From Brevundimonas sp. Root608 (lineage in GTDB: Bacteria; Pseudomonadota; Alphaproteobacteria; Caulobacterales; Caulobacteraceae), in the NCBI RefSeq assembly GCF_001427825.1, contig NZ_LMGT01000001.1, positions 481,301 through 545,300 of the forward strand: DNA of 64,000 nucleotides, given 5' to 3'. Shown here piece after piece: positions 1 to 7,843 of this stretch (within the stretch, counting starts at the first letter, position 1; the number at the start of each line of letters is the position of its first letter). The position numbers and the translations under genes were made by a program. The notes beneath the pieces are model-generated. The model was not told the DNA's origin and did not search any database. It worked only from the letters and a program-made list of their open reading frames with translations.

Positions 1-183
1 GCCGGGGTTTGCCTGTTTTCGGCCCCCGACCTCTCGCCATTTAGGCCCTTTCGAAACGAAGCCCGGACGGGCGGGAGCGGCCAGGCTCCCGGGCTCCTCC
101 GTTTCAAACCGGAGGACAGTCCCTTCGCACGCCGGAGGGGGGAGCAACCCGTCCTCCAGGATGGTCCGGTTCCGCCGCCCGCC

Positions 184-367
184 GCCGAAAAGGCGACGCG
201 CGACGTCCCGCAACGATCACACCCCGCCGCACGTGGTTGGCCCTGGCGCCAGACGCCCTCCCCCGCGACGGGATGGCCGAAAAGGCGACGCGCGACGTCC
301 CGCAACGATCACACCCCGCCGCACGTGGTTGGCCCTGGCGCCAGACGCCCTCCCCCGCGACGGGATG
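184..367. repeat. 92-bp tandem direct repeat, two copies
   Basis: Copy 1 covers 184-275 and copy 2 covers 276-367. As read, they are identical over the whole 92 bases. Both contain the segment acgtggttggccctggcgcc and end in ccgcgacgggatgg. After the second copy the sequence diverges at once (caaaagcat instead of ccgaaaagg). The perfect identity suggests a recent duplication in a non-coding stretch. Confidence 0.9.
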
Positions 368-546
368 GCAAAAGCATACGGCTGCCGGGACCCCGTGCTG
401 ACAATAGAGTTTGAGAAAAGCGGAAGGTGTTGAACAGGCGGGATATTTTCCCGCCAACCCGACTATATATCCGGCGAGCAGCGTCACGCGATCGCACGGT
501 TGGAGGGGCGGTCCCCGCCTTCGCGGGGATGCACGGATAGGGGATT

Positions 547-584
547 GTCTCCTCCCCATCGCCTTCGGCGACAAGGAGGAGACG
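547..584 (-). terminator. Possible terminator hairpin downstream of ligD
   Basis: Inverted repeat of gtctcctcc (547-555) and ggaggagac (576-584) enclosing a second short stem (cgcc/ggcg). It lies immediately beyond the ligD stop at 589-591 when read leftward. No T-run follows, so termination is only suggested. Confidence 0.35.
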
Positions 585-588
585 GGAG

Positions 589-3198
589 TCACAGCACCGT
601 CTTCAGCACCGGCCGCAGGTTGACCGCGCCGGCGCGGAAATCCTTCCAGGGGTCGGGCTTCTTCAGCAGGGCGCGGGCGTCGTGGAGGGTGAAGGCGCGG
701 GGGTCGAGGCCGGTCTTCACCTGGGTCCATGACAGGGGGAAGGCGAGACCGGCGCCCGGGCGGGCGCGGGGGGACCAGGGGGCGACGGCGGTGGCCATGC
801 GGCCGTTGCGCAGATAGTCGAGGAAGATCTTTCCGCCGCGCGCCTTCTTGGCCAGGGTGGTGGTGAAATGGTCGGGGTCGGCGACGCGGACGCGTTCGCT
901 GACGGCCTTGGCGAACGCCTTGCACTGGTCCCATTCGATGCGGCTGCGGGCGTCGGCGAGGATGGGCACGACGACGTGCAGGCCCTTGCCGCCGGTGGTC
1001 TTGACGAAGGGGTTGAGGCCGAGGCTCTCAAGCTCCTTTTTCACCGTCTTCGCGGCGGCGATGACGTCGGCGAAATTCAGACCCTCGTCCGGGTCGAGGT
1101 CGAAGGTGATCTGGTCGGGCGTCTCGGGATCGTTCGGCTTGCAGCCCCAGGGGTGGAGTTCCAGCCCGCCCGACTGGCCGATGGCCACCAGACCGCCGAC
1201 GTCGACGACGCCGATGTAGGGTTTGCGCTCCTTCACATCGATCAGCTTCAGCCGCGGATTGGAGCCGGGCATGGCGTGACGCTGGAAGAATCTCTCGCCG
1301 CCGATGCCCTCGGGCGCGCGGATGATGGAGACGGGGCGGTCGGCGACGTGGGGCAGGATGCGTTCGGCCGCCATTTCGTAATAGCGGACGAGGTCGGCCT
1401 TGGTCAGGGCCGGTTTGCCGTCGGCGGCGGGCCACAGGATCCTGTCGGGACTGGAGATGGTCACGCCGGCGACGACCAGCTTCGACTTGCCGCGCGGCTC
1501 GCCGGGAATGGACAGCTGGGGCGGGGCGGAGACCTTGCCGGTCTCCTTTGACGGCTTCGACGGGGCCTGCGGTTTCTCGGTCACTTCGGGCGCGGTCTTG
1601 TCCTCGCGCAGGCCCTTGAACGACGCCTGCCGCAGGGAGCCGGTGTCGGTGTAGCCGCCGTGTTCGATCTCGGCGACGAGGGTGGGCGTGACCCAGTGGA
1701 TGGTCTGGCCGGCGGCCGATGAGCGGCGCGGGGCACCCTTGCCGACGAAGGGACTGTGGTCGGTCTTCGCCTTCTTCAGGGCGGGCAGCAGGGTCTTGAG
1801 CAATGGTTGAGCGTAGCCGGTGCCGACGCGGCCGAGGTGGCGCAGGCCCTTTCCGTCCTTCGCATCGACGTCTTGCACCCCGACGATCAGGGAGCGGAAG
1901 CGGTCGCCCTCCGAGGTCCAGCCGCCGATGACGACCTCGTCGCGGCCGCGGCATTTGGATTTCAGCCAGGTGGTCGAGCGGCCGGGGGTGTAGGGGGCGT
2001 CGAGCGACTTGGAGATGACGCCTTCCAGATCCATGCGGCAGGCGCTGTCCAGCACCGCCTGACCCGTGGTGGCGAAATGGTCGACGTAGCGGATGCGCTT
2101 TCGGGCCGTCTTGGGGATGCGGTCGATGTACGCCTGCAGCCGCGCCTTGCGGTGCGACAGGGGCAGGCCGCGCAGATCCTCGTCGCCCTCGAACAGAAGG
2201 TCGAAGGCGAAATAGATCAGGTCGCCGGTGTCGCCGTCCGAGATGGCGGCCTGAAGCGCCGAGAAGTCGGGCATGTGGTCTTCGGCCAGGGCGCAGAGCT
2301 CGCCGTCGACGACGCCGTCGGGCCAGTGCGCCGCGTCGTCGGCGTGGGCCTGGAATTTGGCCGACCAGTCGAGGCCCTTGCGGGTGCGCAGCGTCGCCTT
2401 GCCGCCGCCGACGCCGATCTGGATGCGGTAGCCGTCGAACTTGATTTCATGGGCCCAGCCGGCGCCGCGCGGGGGGTAGTCGGCGATCTTGCACAGCTGG
2501 ATTGGGACGAAGGCGGGCGGTTTTTTCGATGTGCTCGCGGCCGCCTTCGTGGGTTGGGGTTTGGGCGGGGCCTTGCGGGTGGTCGCCTTCAAGGATTTCC
2601 ATTCCTTCGAACCGCCCGCGATCTCGGCGAGGGTCCGGCCCGAGACGATGGAGGCGTCGATCTCCATATTGGCGTCGCCCTCGCCCTCGACGGTGTATTC
2701 GTCGCGCTCCTTGATCAGCAGCCAGTTGTTGCGTTTGGAGGGCTTGCCGCGATCGGCGCGCAGCCGGATCAGGGACCATTTTCCCTTCAGCCGTTCGCCG
2801 TGCAGGACCATCTTGATCTGACCCTTTTTGAACGCCGCATCGAGGTCGGGCTCCTGCGGCTCCCATGTGCCGCGGTCCCACATCTGCACCGTGCCGGCGC
2901 CGTAGTTGCCGGCGGGGATGGTCCCCTCGAACGAGCCGTAGTCGAGCGGGTGGTCCTCGACCTCGACGGCCAGGCGTTTGACCAGGGTGTCGCGCGACGG
3001 AGCCTTGGTCACGGCCCAGGACTTGAGCACGCCGTCGACCTCGATGCGGAAGTCGTAGTGCAGGCGCGTCGCGGCGTGGCGCTGGATCAGATAGGTGAGG
3101 GCGGTGGTCTTCGCCTTGCCCTTGCGGCCGGACGGCTCGGGCGTGTCGGCGAAATTGCGTTTCGCCTTGTAGGTCCTGAGTTCGCCCTGGGCTGCCAT
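589..3198 (-). CDS. ligD: ATP-dependent DNA ligase D (NHEJ)
   Basis: Multifunctional end-joining enzyme of 869 aa. It has the three classic LigD domains in the order phosphoesterase, ligase, polymerase. Residues about 30-180 form the 3'-phosphoesterase domain (LHYDFRIEVDG at 46-56). Residues about 230-530 form the ATP ligase, with the adenylated lysine in EIKFDGYR (K253) and a later LEGVISK motif. Residues about 580-860 form the primase-like polymerase/nucleotidyltransferase, with the metal-binding pair in FDLDPD (D700, D702). It acts on double-strand breaks, normally with Ku; no ku gene is visible in this window, so the partner must lie elsewhere. Start is ATG at 3198; no strong ribosome site is visible. 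Length and domain order are normal for Proteobacteria. Confidence 0.96.
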   Translation of the reverse strand: MAAQGELRTYKAKRNFADTPEPSGRKGKAKTTALTYLIQRHAATRLHYDFRIEVDGVLKSWAVTKAPSRDTLVKRLAVEVEDHPLDYGSFEGTIPAGNYGAGTVQMWDRGTWEPQEPDLDAAFKKGQIKMVLHGERLKGKWSLIRLRADRGKPSKRNNWLLIKERDEYTVEGEGDANMEIDASIVSGRTLAEIAGGSKEWKSLKATTRKAPPKPQPTKAAASTSKKPPAFVPIQLCKIADYPPRGAGWAHEIKFDGYRIQIGVGGGKATLRTRKGLDWSAKFQAHADDAAHWPDGVVDGELCALAEDHMPDFSALQAAISDGDTGDLIYFAFDLLFEGDEDLRGLPLSHRKARLQAYIDRIPKTARKRIRYVDHFATTGQAVLDSACRMDLEGVISKSLDAPYTPGRSTTWLKSKCRGRDEVVIGGWTSEGDRFRSLIVGVQDVDAKDGKGLRHLGRVGTGYAQPLLKTLLPALKKAKTDHSPFVGKGAPRRSSAAGQTIHWVTPTLVAEIEHGGYTDTGSLRQASFKGLREDKTAPEVTEKPQAPSKPSKETGKVSAPPQLSIPGEPRGKSKLVVAGVTISSPDRILWPAADGKPALTKADLVRYYEMAAERILPHVADRPVSIIRAPEGIGGERFFQRHAMPGSNPRLKLIDVKERKPYIGVVDVGGLVAIGQSGGLELHPWGCKPNDPETPDQITFDLDPDEGLNFADVIAAAKTVKKELESLGLNPFVKTTGGKGLHVVVPILADARSRIEWDQCKAFAKAVSERVRVADPDHFTTTLAKKARGGKIFLDYLRNGRMATAVAPWSPRARPGAGLAFPLSWTQVKTGLDPRAFTLHDARALLKKPDPWKDFRAGAVNLRPVLKTVL

Positions 3199-3242
3199 GG
3201 GGGGTGAACGCGGGTCGGCGGGGAGCGTTGCGGGGGAGGCAG

Positions 3243-3310
3243 CAGGCAGCAGGCAGCACGAGGAACGCAGGCGGGGCCGGGACTCCGTCGACCCTGCTGC
3301 CTGCTGCCTG
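3243..3310. repeat. 16-bp inverted repeat between amt and ligD
   Basis: The left arm (3243-3258, caggcagcaggcagca) is the exact reverse complement of the right arm (3295-3310), with about 36 bases between. Both arms are internally repetitive (cagg-cagcagg). It lies between the amt stop and the ligD start, so it could fold in the leftward amt transcript. There is no T-run, so I call it a repeat rather than a terminator. Confidence 0.7.
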
Positions 3311-3327
3311 ACCCCCGCTGCCTCGCC

Positions 3328-4650
3328 CTACGGGTGGATCGTCTCCCCGTGCTGCGTGTAGTCGAGGCCCTCGATCTCGGACTCCCTGTCGACGCGCAGG
3401 CCGGTGGTGAATTGGCAGATCATCAGGATGACGAAGGTGCCGATCCCGCTCCAGGCGATGACGGCGGCGAGGCCGATGGCCTGGTTGAGGAGGTTGGCGT
3501 TCTCGCCGGCGGGGTTGATGGCGGCGGTCGCGAGGACGCCGGTCAGCAGGGCGCCGACGACGCCGCCGACGCCGTGGACGCCGAAGGCGTCGAGGCTGTC
3601 GTCATATCGGAAGGCGCGCTTGAGCCAGACGGCGCCGGCGTAGCAGGCGGGGCCCGAGAGAATGCCGATGATGAAGGCGCCCTTCGGGTCGACGAGGCCG
3701 GCGGCGGGGGTGACGCCGACGAGGCCGGCGACAATGCCGGACAGCAGGCCCAGCAGGGTCGGGCGCCTGTGGTCGATCCACTCGACGGCGGTCCAGCCGA
3801 TGGCGGCGGCGGCGGCGGCCAGGATGGTGTTGAAGGCGGCCACGGCGGCTATGCCGTCGGCGGCCCAGGCCGAGCCGGCGTTGAAGCCCAGCCAGCCGAC
3901 CAGCAGCAGGCCCGTGCCCATGGCGGTGAAGGCGAGGTTGTGCGGGGCCATATTGTCCCGCCCGTGGCCGTGGCGCGGCCCCAGCACCAGGGCGCAGACG
4001 AGGCCCGCGACGCCCGCATTGACATGGACCACCGAGCCGCCGGCGAAGTCGAGCACGCCCAGCGACCCCATCCATCCGCCGCCCCAGACCTGATGGCAGA
4101 TCGGGACGTAGACGATCAGGTGCCAGAGGAAGAAGAACAGGATCGCGGCCGGGAATTTGATCCGCTCGGCGAAGGCGCCGGCGATCAGGGCGGGGGTGAT
4201 GATGGCGAAGGTCAGCTGGTAGGCGATCCACAGGAATTCGGGCAGGCCGGGGGCGAGGCTGTGGGCGGTGGCCGGGGTGACGCCGTCGAGGAAGGCGGCC
4301 TGGAAGCCGCCGATGAAGCCGTTGGCAGCCCCGCCGCTGGAGCCGAACGACAGGCTGTAGCCGACGGCGAACCACAGCACGGTGACGATGGCCAGGGCGG
4401 CGGTGGAATGGGCGATGGTGGCGATGACGTTCTTGCGCCGCACCATGCCGCCGTAGAACAGGGCCAGCCCCGGCAGGGTCATCAGCAGGACGAGGGCGGT
4501 CGAGGTCAGGATCCAGGCGGTCGAGGCCTCGTTCAGCACCAGCGACGTCTGATGCTCCAGCAGCGCGGGCCGGGGCGCGGCGGCGAGGGCCGGCGCGGCG
4601 CCGAGGGCCGCAAGCGCCGCGGGGATGAAGGCGGGAAGGCGAACGGTCAT
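3328..4650 (-). CDS. amt: Ammonium transporter (Amt family)
   Basis: Inner-membrane ammonium channel of 440 aa. The chosen start (ATG 4650) begins MTVRLPAFIPAALAALGA, a signal-like hydrophobic leader as in other bacterial Amt proteins. An upstream in-frame ATG at 4764 would add 38 residues of non-membrane sequence and is unlikely. The protein has about eleven hydrophobic segments after the leader and Amt family stretches such as LFYGGMVRRKN near residue 65, FAVGYSLSFG and DFAGGSVVHVNAGVAGL. The C-terminal tail SEIEGLDYTQHGETIHP is the usual cytoplasmic end that interacts with GlnK. No glnK gene lies next to it here. The gene is divergent from the M16 peptidase across about 300 bp. Confidence 0.95.
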   Translation of the reverse strand: MTVRLPAFIPAALAALGAAPALAAAPRPALLEHQTSLVLNEASTAWILTSTALVLLMTLPGLALFYGGMVRRKNVIATIAHSTAALAIVTVLWFAVGYSLSFGSSGGAANGFIGGFQAAFLDGVTPATAHSLAPGLPEFLWIAYQLTFAIITPALIAGAFAERIKFPAAILFFFLWHLIVYVPICHQVWGGGWMGSLGVLDFAGGSVVHVNAGVAGLVCALVLGPRHGHGRDNMAPHNLAFTAMGTGLLLVGWLGFNAGSAWAADGIAAVAAFNTILAAAAAAIGWTAVEWIDHRRPTLLGLLSGIVAGLVGVTPAAGLVDPKGAFIIGILSGPACYAGAVWLKRAFRYDDSLDAFGVHGVGGVVGALLTGVLATAAINPAGENANLLNQAIGLAAVIAWSGIGTFVILMICQFTTGLRVDRESEIEGLDYTQHGETIHP

Positions 4651-4947
4651 GCGCGGGTCCGGTCCGGAGGTCTGTATGGCTCGGCCCGAACCGCGTTCGA
4701 CGCCGCGGAAACGGATTGGACGGCATTGCAGCGCACAAGGCAATTCATTTCGTGTGCGGTGCAATATTGCGCGGTGAAGCTGCGAGATTCAGACATGCAC
4801 ACTGCCGTACGGCACGAAGTCACCGCCGGGTCTCGCGTCCGCACATTCATTACAGCGTTGCAATGATTCACATATTGCGCGCGGGGGCTGTCCGGGTGTC
4901 ACTTCGGCCAGGCCAACCGCCGCTGACGCAGTTCCAGGGGGAATTCC
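4651..4947. promoter_or_regulatory. Divergent promoter region, amt / M16 peptidase
   Basis: This spacer of 297 bp must carry promoters for both divergent genes. It is clearly more AT-rich than its flanks and contains a perfect 10-bp palindrome gcaatattgc at 4761-4770, with further TTGCA-like words nearby (for example 4854-4863). A nitrogen-control operator is conceivable for amt, but I cannot assign the site to a known regulator. Confidence 0.4.
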
Positions 4948-7761
4948 ATGCATACCGCCCGTCGTCTCGCCTTGCTCGGAGGGGTCGCCACGACCCTGCT
5001 CATCGCCGCTTCCGCCCATGCCGAAAGCGTCGCCGCGCCCCGGCCGCCCGTCGCCGCCGCGGCCGCGGCCGCCCAGGAACGCCTGGCGCCCCTGCCGGCG
5101 GTGGACATCCCCTTCACCAAATTCGTCCTCAACAACGGCCTGACCCTGATCGTGCACGAGGACCGCAAGGCCCCGATCGTGGCGGTCAACATCTGGTACG
5201 GCGTCGGCTCCAAGAACGAGCCCGAGGGCCGGTCCGGCTTCGCCCATCTGTTCGAACACCTGATGTTCAACGGATCGGAGAACTACAACACCGACTTCTT
5301 CAAGGGCACCGAGCTGCTGGGCGCCACGGACCAGAACGGCACCACCAACACGGATCGCACCAACTATTTCCAGAACGTGCCGACCTCGGCGCTGGACGCC
5401 ATGCTGTGGCTCGAGAGCGACCGCATGGGCCATCTGCTGGGCGCCATCGACCAGGCGCGCCTGGATGAGCAGCGCGGCGTGGTGCAGAACGAGAAGCGCC
5501 AGGGCGAGAACCAGCCCTATGGCCGGGTCTTCAACGCCATCACGGCCGCGACCTGGCCCGACGAACACCCTTATGGCCACACCGTCATCGGCTCGATGGA
5601 CGACCTGAACGCCGCCGACCTGCCGACGGTGCAGCAGTGGTTCCGCGACTACTATGGCGCGGCCAACGCCGTCATCGTCCTGGCCGGCGACATCAGCCCC
5701 GAAGAGGCGCGCGAGAAGGTCGAGCGCTATTTCGGCGATATCCCCTCGGGCCCGCCGGTGACCCAGCCGCGCCGCATGGTCGCGCCGCTGGTCGGGGCGC
5801 AGCGGGAGGTCATGTATGACCGCGTCGGCCAGCCGCGCCTCTACAAGGTCTGGAACACCACGCCGCAGGGCGAGGCCGACACCGACTATCTGGCCATGGT
5901 GGGCCAGGTTCTGGCCTCGGGCCGGTCGTCGAGGCTGTACAAGCGGCTGGTGATCGACGAGCAGCTGGCGACGGCGGTCTCGGCCGGGGCCGGGGGGCGG
6001 CAGATCGCCGGCCAGTTCATCGTCACGGCCACGGCCAAGGCTGGCGGCGACCTGAACCGCATCGAGGCCATCGTCGACGAGGAAATGGCTCGGCTGTTGC
6101 GCGACGGGCCGACCTCCGAGGAGCTGGAACGCGTCCGCACGCAGACGGCGGCCGCCACCATTCGCGGACTGGAGCGGATCGGCGGGTTCGGCGGCAAGTC
6201 CGATCTGCTGGCCCAGTCCGAGGTCTTCTTCGGTGATCCGGCGGCATGGCGGACCAGCTATCAGCGGATCGTGGAGGCCCGACCCGACAACCTCACCGAA
6301 GCGGGCCGCCGCTGGCTGTCCGACGGCAGCTATTCGCTGGAGGTCCTGCCCTTCCCCGACTATTCGGTCTCGGCGGGCGTGGACCGTACGGCCGGCGTGC
6401 CGGCGGTCGGTCCGGCTCCGGAAGCGGTGTTCCCGACCATCGAACGCGCCCAGCTGTCCAACGGGATGAAGGTCATGTTCGTGCGGCGCGAGAGCGTGCC
6501 GACCGTCAGCATGAACCTGATCCTCGACGCAGGGGCCGTGGTCGATAGCGACGACAAGGCGGGCCTGGCCCAGCTGACGCCGCAGGTGATGACCAACGGC
6601 ACTGACGACCTGACGGCGATCGAGATCAGCGACCGGCTGCAGCTGCTGGGCGCGACCCTGGGCGCGGGTTCGGGGACGAACTCGACCAATGTGACGATGA
6701 CGGCCCTGTCGGCCCGGCTCGAGCCGTCACTGGATCTGTTCGCCGACGTGGTCCTGAATCCGGCCTTCCGGCAGGAGGATTTCCAGCGCACGCGCACGCT
6801 TCAGATCGCGGGCATCCAGCAATCGAACCGCAACCCCGGCGCCATCGCCTCGCGGGTTCTGAGCCGCGAGATGTACGGTCCGGAAAGCCCCTACGGCCGT
6901 CCCGGTTCGGGCACCGAGCAGACGGTGGCGAGCCTGACCCCGGCCGACGCCGAGGCCTGGCACCAGACCTGGTTCCGGCCCGACAACGCGACCCTGGTCG
7001 TGGTCGGCGACACCACCCTGGCCGAGCTGACGCCGAAGCTGGAGCGGGCCTTCGCCGAATGGCGGGCGCCCTCGACGCCCATGCCGGCGCGACCGGGTCC
7101 GGCGGACGCGCCCGAGCCTTCGGGCCAGCCGCGCATCCTGATCGTGGACCGCGCCGGGCCGCAGTCGACCATCCTGGCCGGCCGCGTCGCCCCGGCCTTC
7201 GACCCCGCGACCGAGGCGTCCATCGAGACCATGAACACCGCCCTGGGCGGCGCCTTCACCAGCCGGATCAACATGAACCTGCGCGAGGACAAGGGCTGGT
7301 CCTACGGCGCCGGCGGCGGCGTGCCGTTCGGCCGCGGCGACCGGATCTATTCGGTCAGCGCCGGGGTGCAGTCGGACAAGACGGCCGAGAGCCTGGCCGA
7401 ACTGCGCCGCGAACTGACCGAGGTCGTCGGATCGCGTCCGCTGACCGATGCGGAAATCCAGGCCGCTCGCGCCAATATGGTCCAGGGTCTGGCCGGCAAC
7501 TGGGAGACCAATGCGGCCATCGCCGGCGAACTGCAGAACATGGTCGTCTGGGGCGTGCCGGAAAACTACTATGACACCTATGCCCAGAGGGTGGGGTCCA
7601 TGACCGCGGCCCAGGCCGCCGTGGCGGCGCAGGCCGTGGTCGGCTCCGGGCCGACGACCTGGGTGGTGGTCGGCGACCGGGCCTCGATCGAGCCGAAGAT
7701 CCGGGCGCTCGGTTTCGCCGACGTCCAGGTGGTCGATATCCACGGCCGTCCGGTCCAGTAG
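4948..7761 (+). CDS. Secreted M16 family zinc metallopeptidase (two-domain)
   Basis: Predicted periplasmic zinc peptidase of the pitrilysin/insulinase clan, 937 aa. A Sec signal peptide (residues 1-25, ending SAHA-ES) precedes the first M16 domain. That domain carries the inverted zinc motif HLFEH (H100, E103, H104) and a downstream conserved Glu near residue 178 (VVQNEKRQGEN). A second, catalytically inactive M16 domain starts near residue 500 (LSNGMKVMFVRRE) and has the usual R/Y-type segment SYGAGGGVPFGR near 787. The duplicated arrangement in one chain is typical of alphaproteobacterial M16 proteins; the substrate is unknown. ATG at 4948 follows a good ribosome site (agggggaa, 4936-4943). 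The gene stands alone and ends at a strong terminator. Confidence 0.93.
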   Translation: MHTARRLALLGGVATTLLIAASAHAESVAAPRPPVAAAAAAAQERLAPLPAVDIPFTKFVLNNGLTLIVHEDRKAPIVAVNIWYGVGSKNEPEGRSGFAHLFEHLMFNGSENYNTDFFKGTELLGATDQNGTTNTDRTNYFQNVPTSALDAMLWLESDRMGHLLGAIDQARLDEQRGVVQNEKRQGENQPYGRVFNAITAATWPDEHPYGHTVIGSMDDLNAADLPTVQQWFRDYYGAANAVIVLAGDISPEEAREKVERYFGDIPSGPPVTQPRRMVAPLVGAQREVMYDRVGQPRLYKVWNTTPQGEADTDYLAMVGQVLASGRSSRLYKRLVIDEQLATAVSAGAGGRQIAGQFIVTATAKAGGDLNRIEAIVDEEMARLLRDGPTSEELERVRTQTAAATIRGLERIGGFGGKSDLLAQSEVFFGDPAAWRTSYQRIVEARPDNLTEAGRRWLSDGSYSLEVLPFPDYSVSAGVDRTAGVPAVGPAPEAVFPTIERAQLSNGMKVMFVRRESVPTVSMNLILDAGAVVDSDDKAGLAQLTPQVMTNGTDDLTAIEISDRLQLLGATLGAGSGTNSTNVTMTALSARLEPSLDLFADVVLNPAFRQEDFQRTRTLQIAGIQQSNRNPGAIASRVLSREMYGPESPYGRPGSGTEQTVASLTPADAEAWHQTWFRPDNATLVVVGDTTLAELTPKLERAFAEWRAPSTPMPARPGPADAPEPSGQPRILIVDRAGPQSTILAGRVAPAFDPATEASIETMNTALGGAFTSRINMNLREDKGWSYGAGGGVPFGRGDRIYSVSAGVQSDKTAESLAELRRELTEVVGSRPLTDAEIQAARANMVQGLAGNWETNAAIAGELQNMVVWGVPENYYDTYAQRVGSMTAAQAAVAAQAVVGSGPTTWVVVGDRASIEPKIRALGFADVQVVDIHGRPVQ

Positions 7762-7786
7762 GGGCCGGGCGTCGGACGACGGGGAA

Positions 7787-7814
7787 GGCGGGACCGGCGA
7801 CGGTCCCGCCTTTT
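7787..7814 (+). terminator. Rho-independent terminator after M16 peptidase
   Basis: A perfect 9-bp stem ggcgggacc (7787-7795) / ggtcccgcc (7802-7810), 6-base loop, then tttt at 7811-7814. It lies 25 bases past the stop codon. Confidence 0.9.
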
Positions 7815-7843
7815 CACGTCCCTGGGCCGCCTGGGGACATGGC

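Larger units (their letters stand above)
1..588. other. Gene-free left end with hairpins and a tandem repeat
   Basis: I see no convincing gene here. Short open frames exist on both strands but are rich in Arg/Pro and look like GC-rich noise. The stretch holds a 92-bp tandem duplication (184-367), a perfect small hairpin (ccccgc/gcgggg, 516-531), and a 9-bp inverted repeat (547-555 with 576-584) just past the stop codon of the leftward ligD gene. The last could be part of the ligD transcription end, but it lacks a clear T-run. Confidence 0.6.

Noticed and set aside
72..116. Two hairpins near the left edge (gggagc/gctccc and cctccg/cggagg) as a terminator
   Set aside because: No T-run on either strand and no gene end visible beside them, so I cannot call them.
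1756..3207. Rightward frame of 483 codons opposite ligD
   Set aside because: ligD has three recognisable domains on the other strand; this is its shadow.
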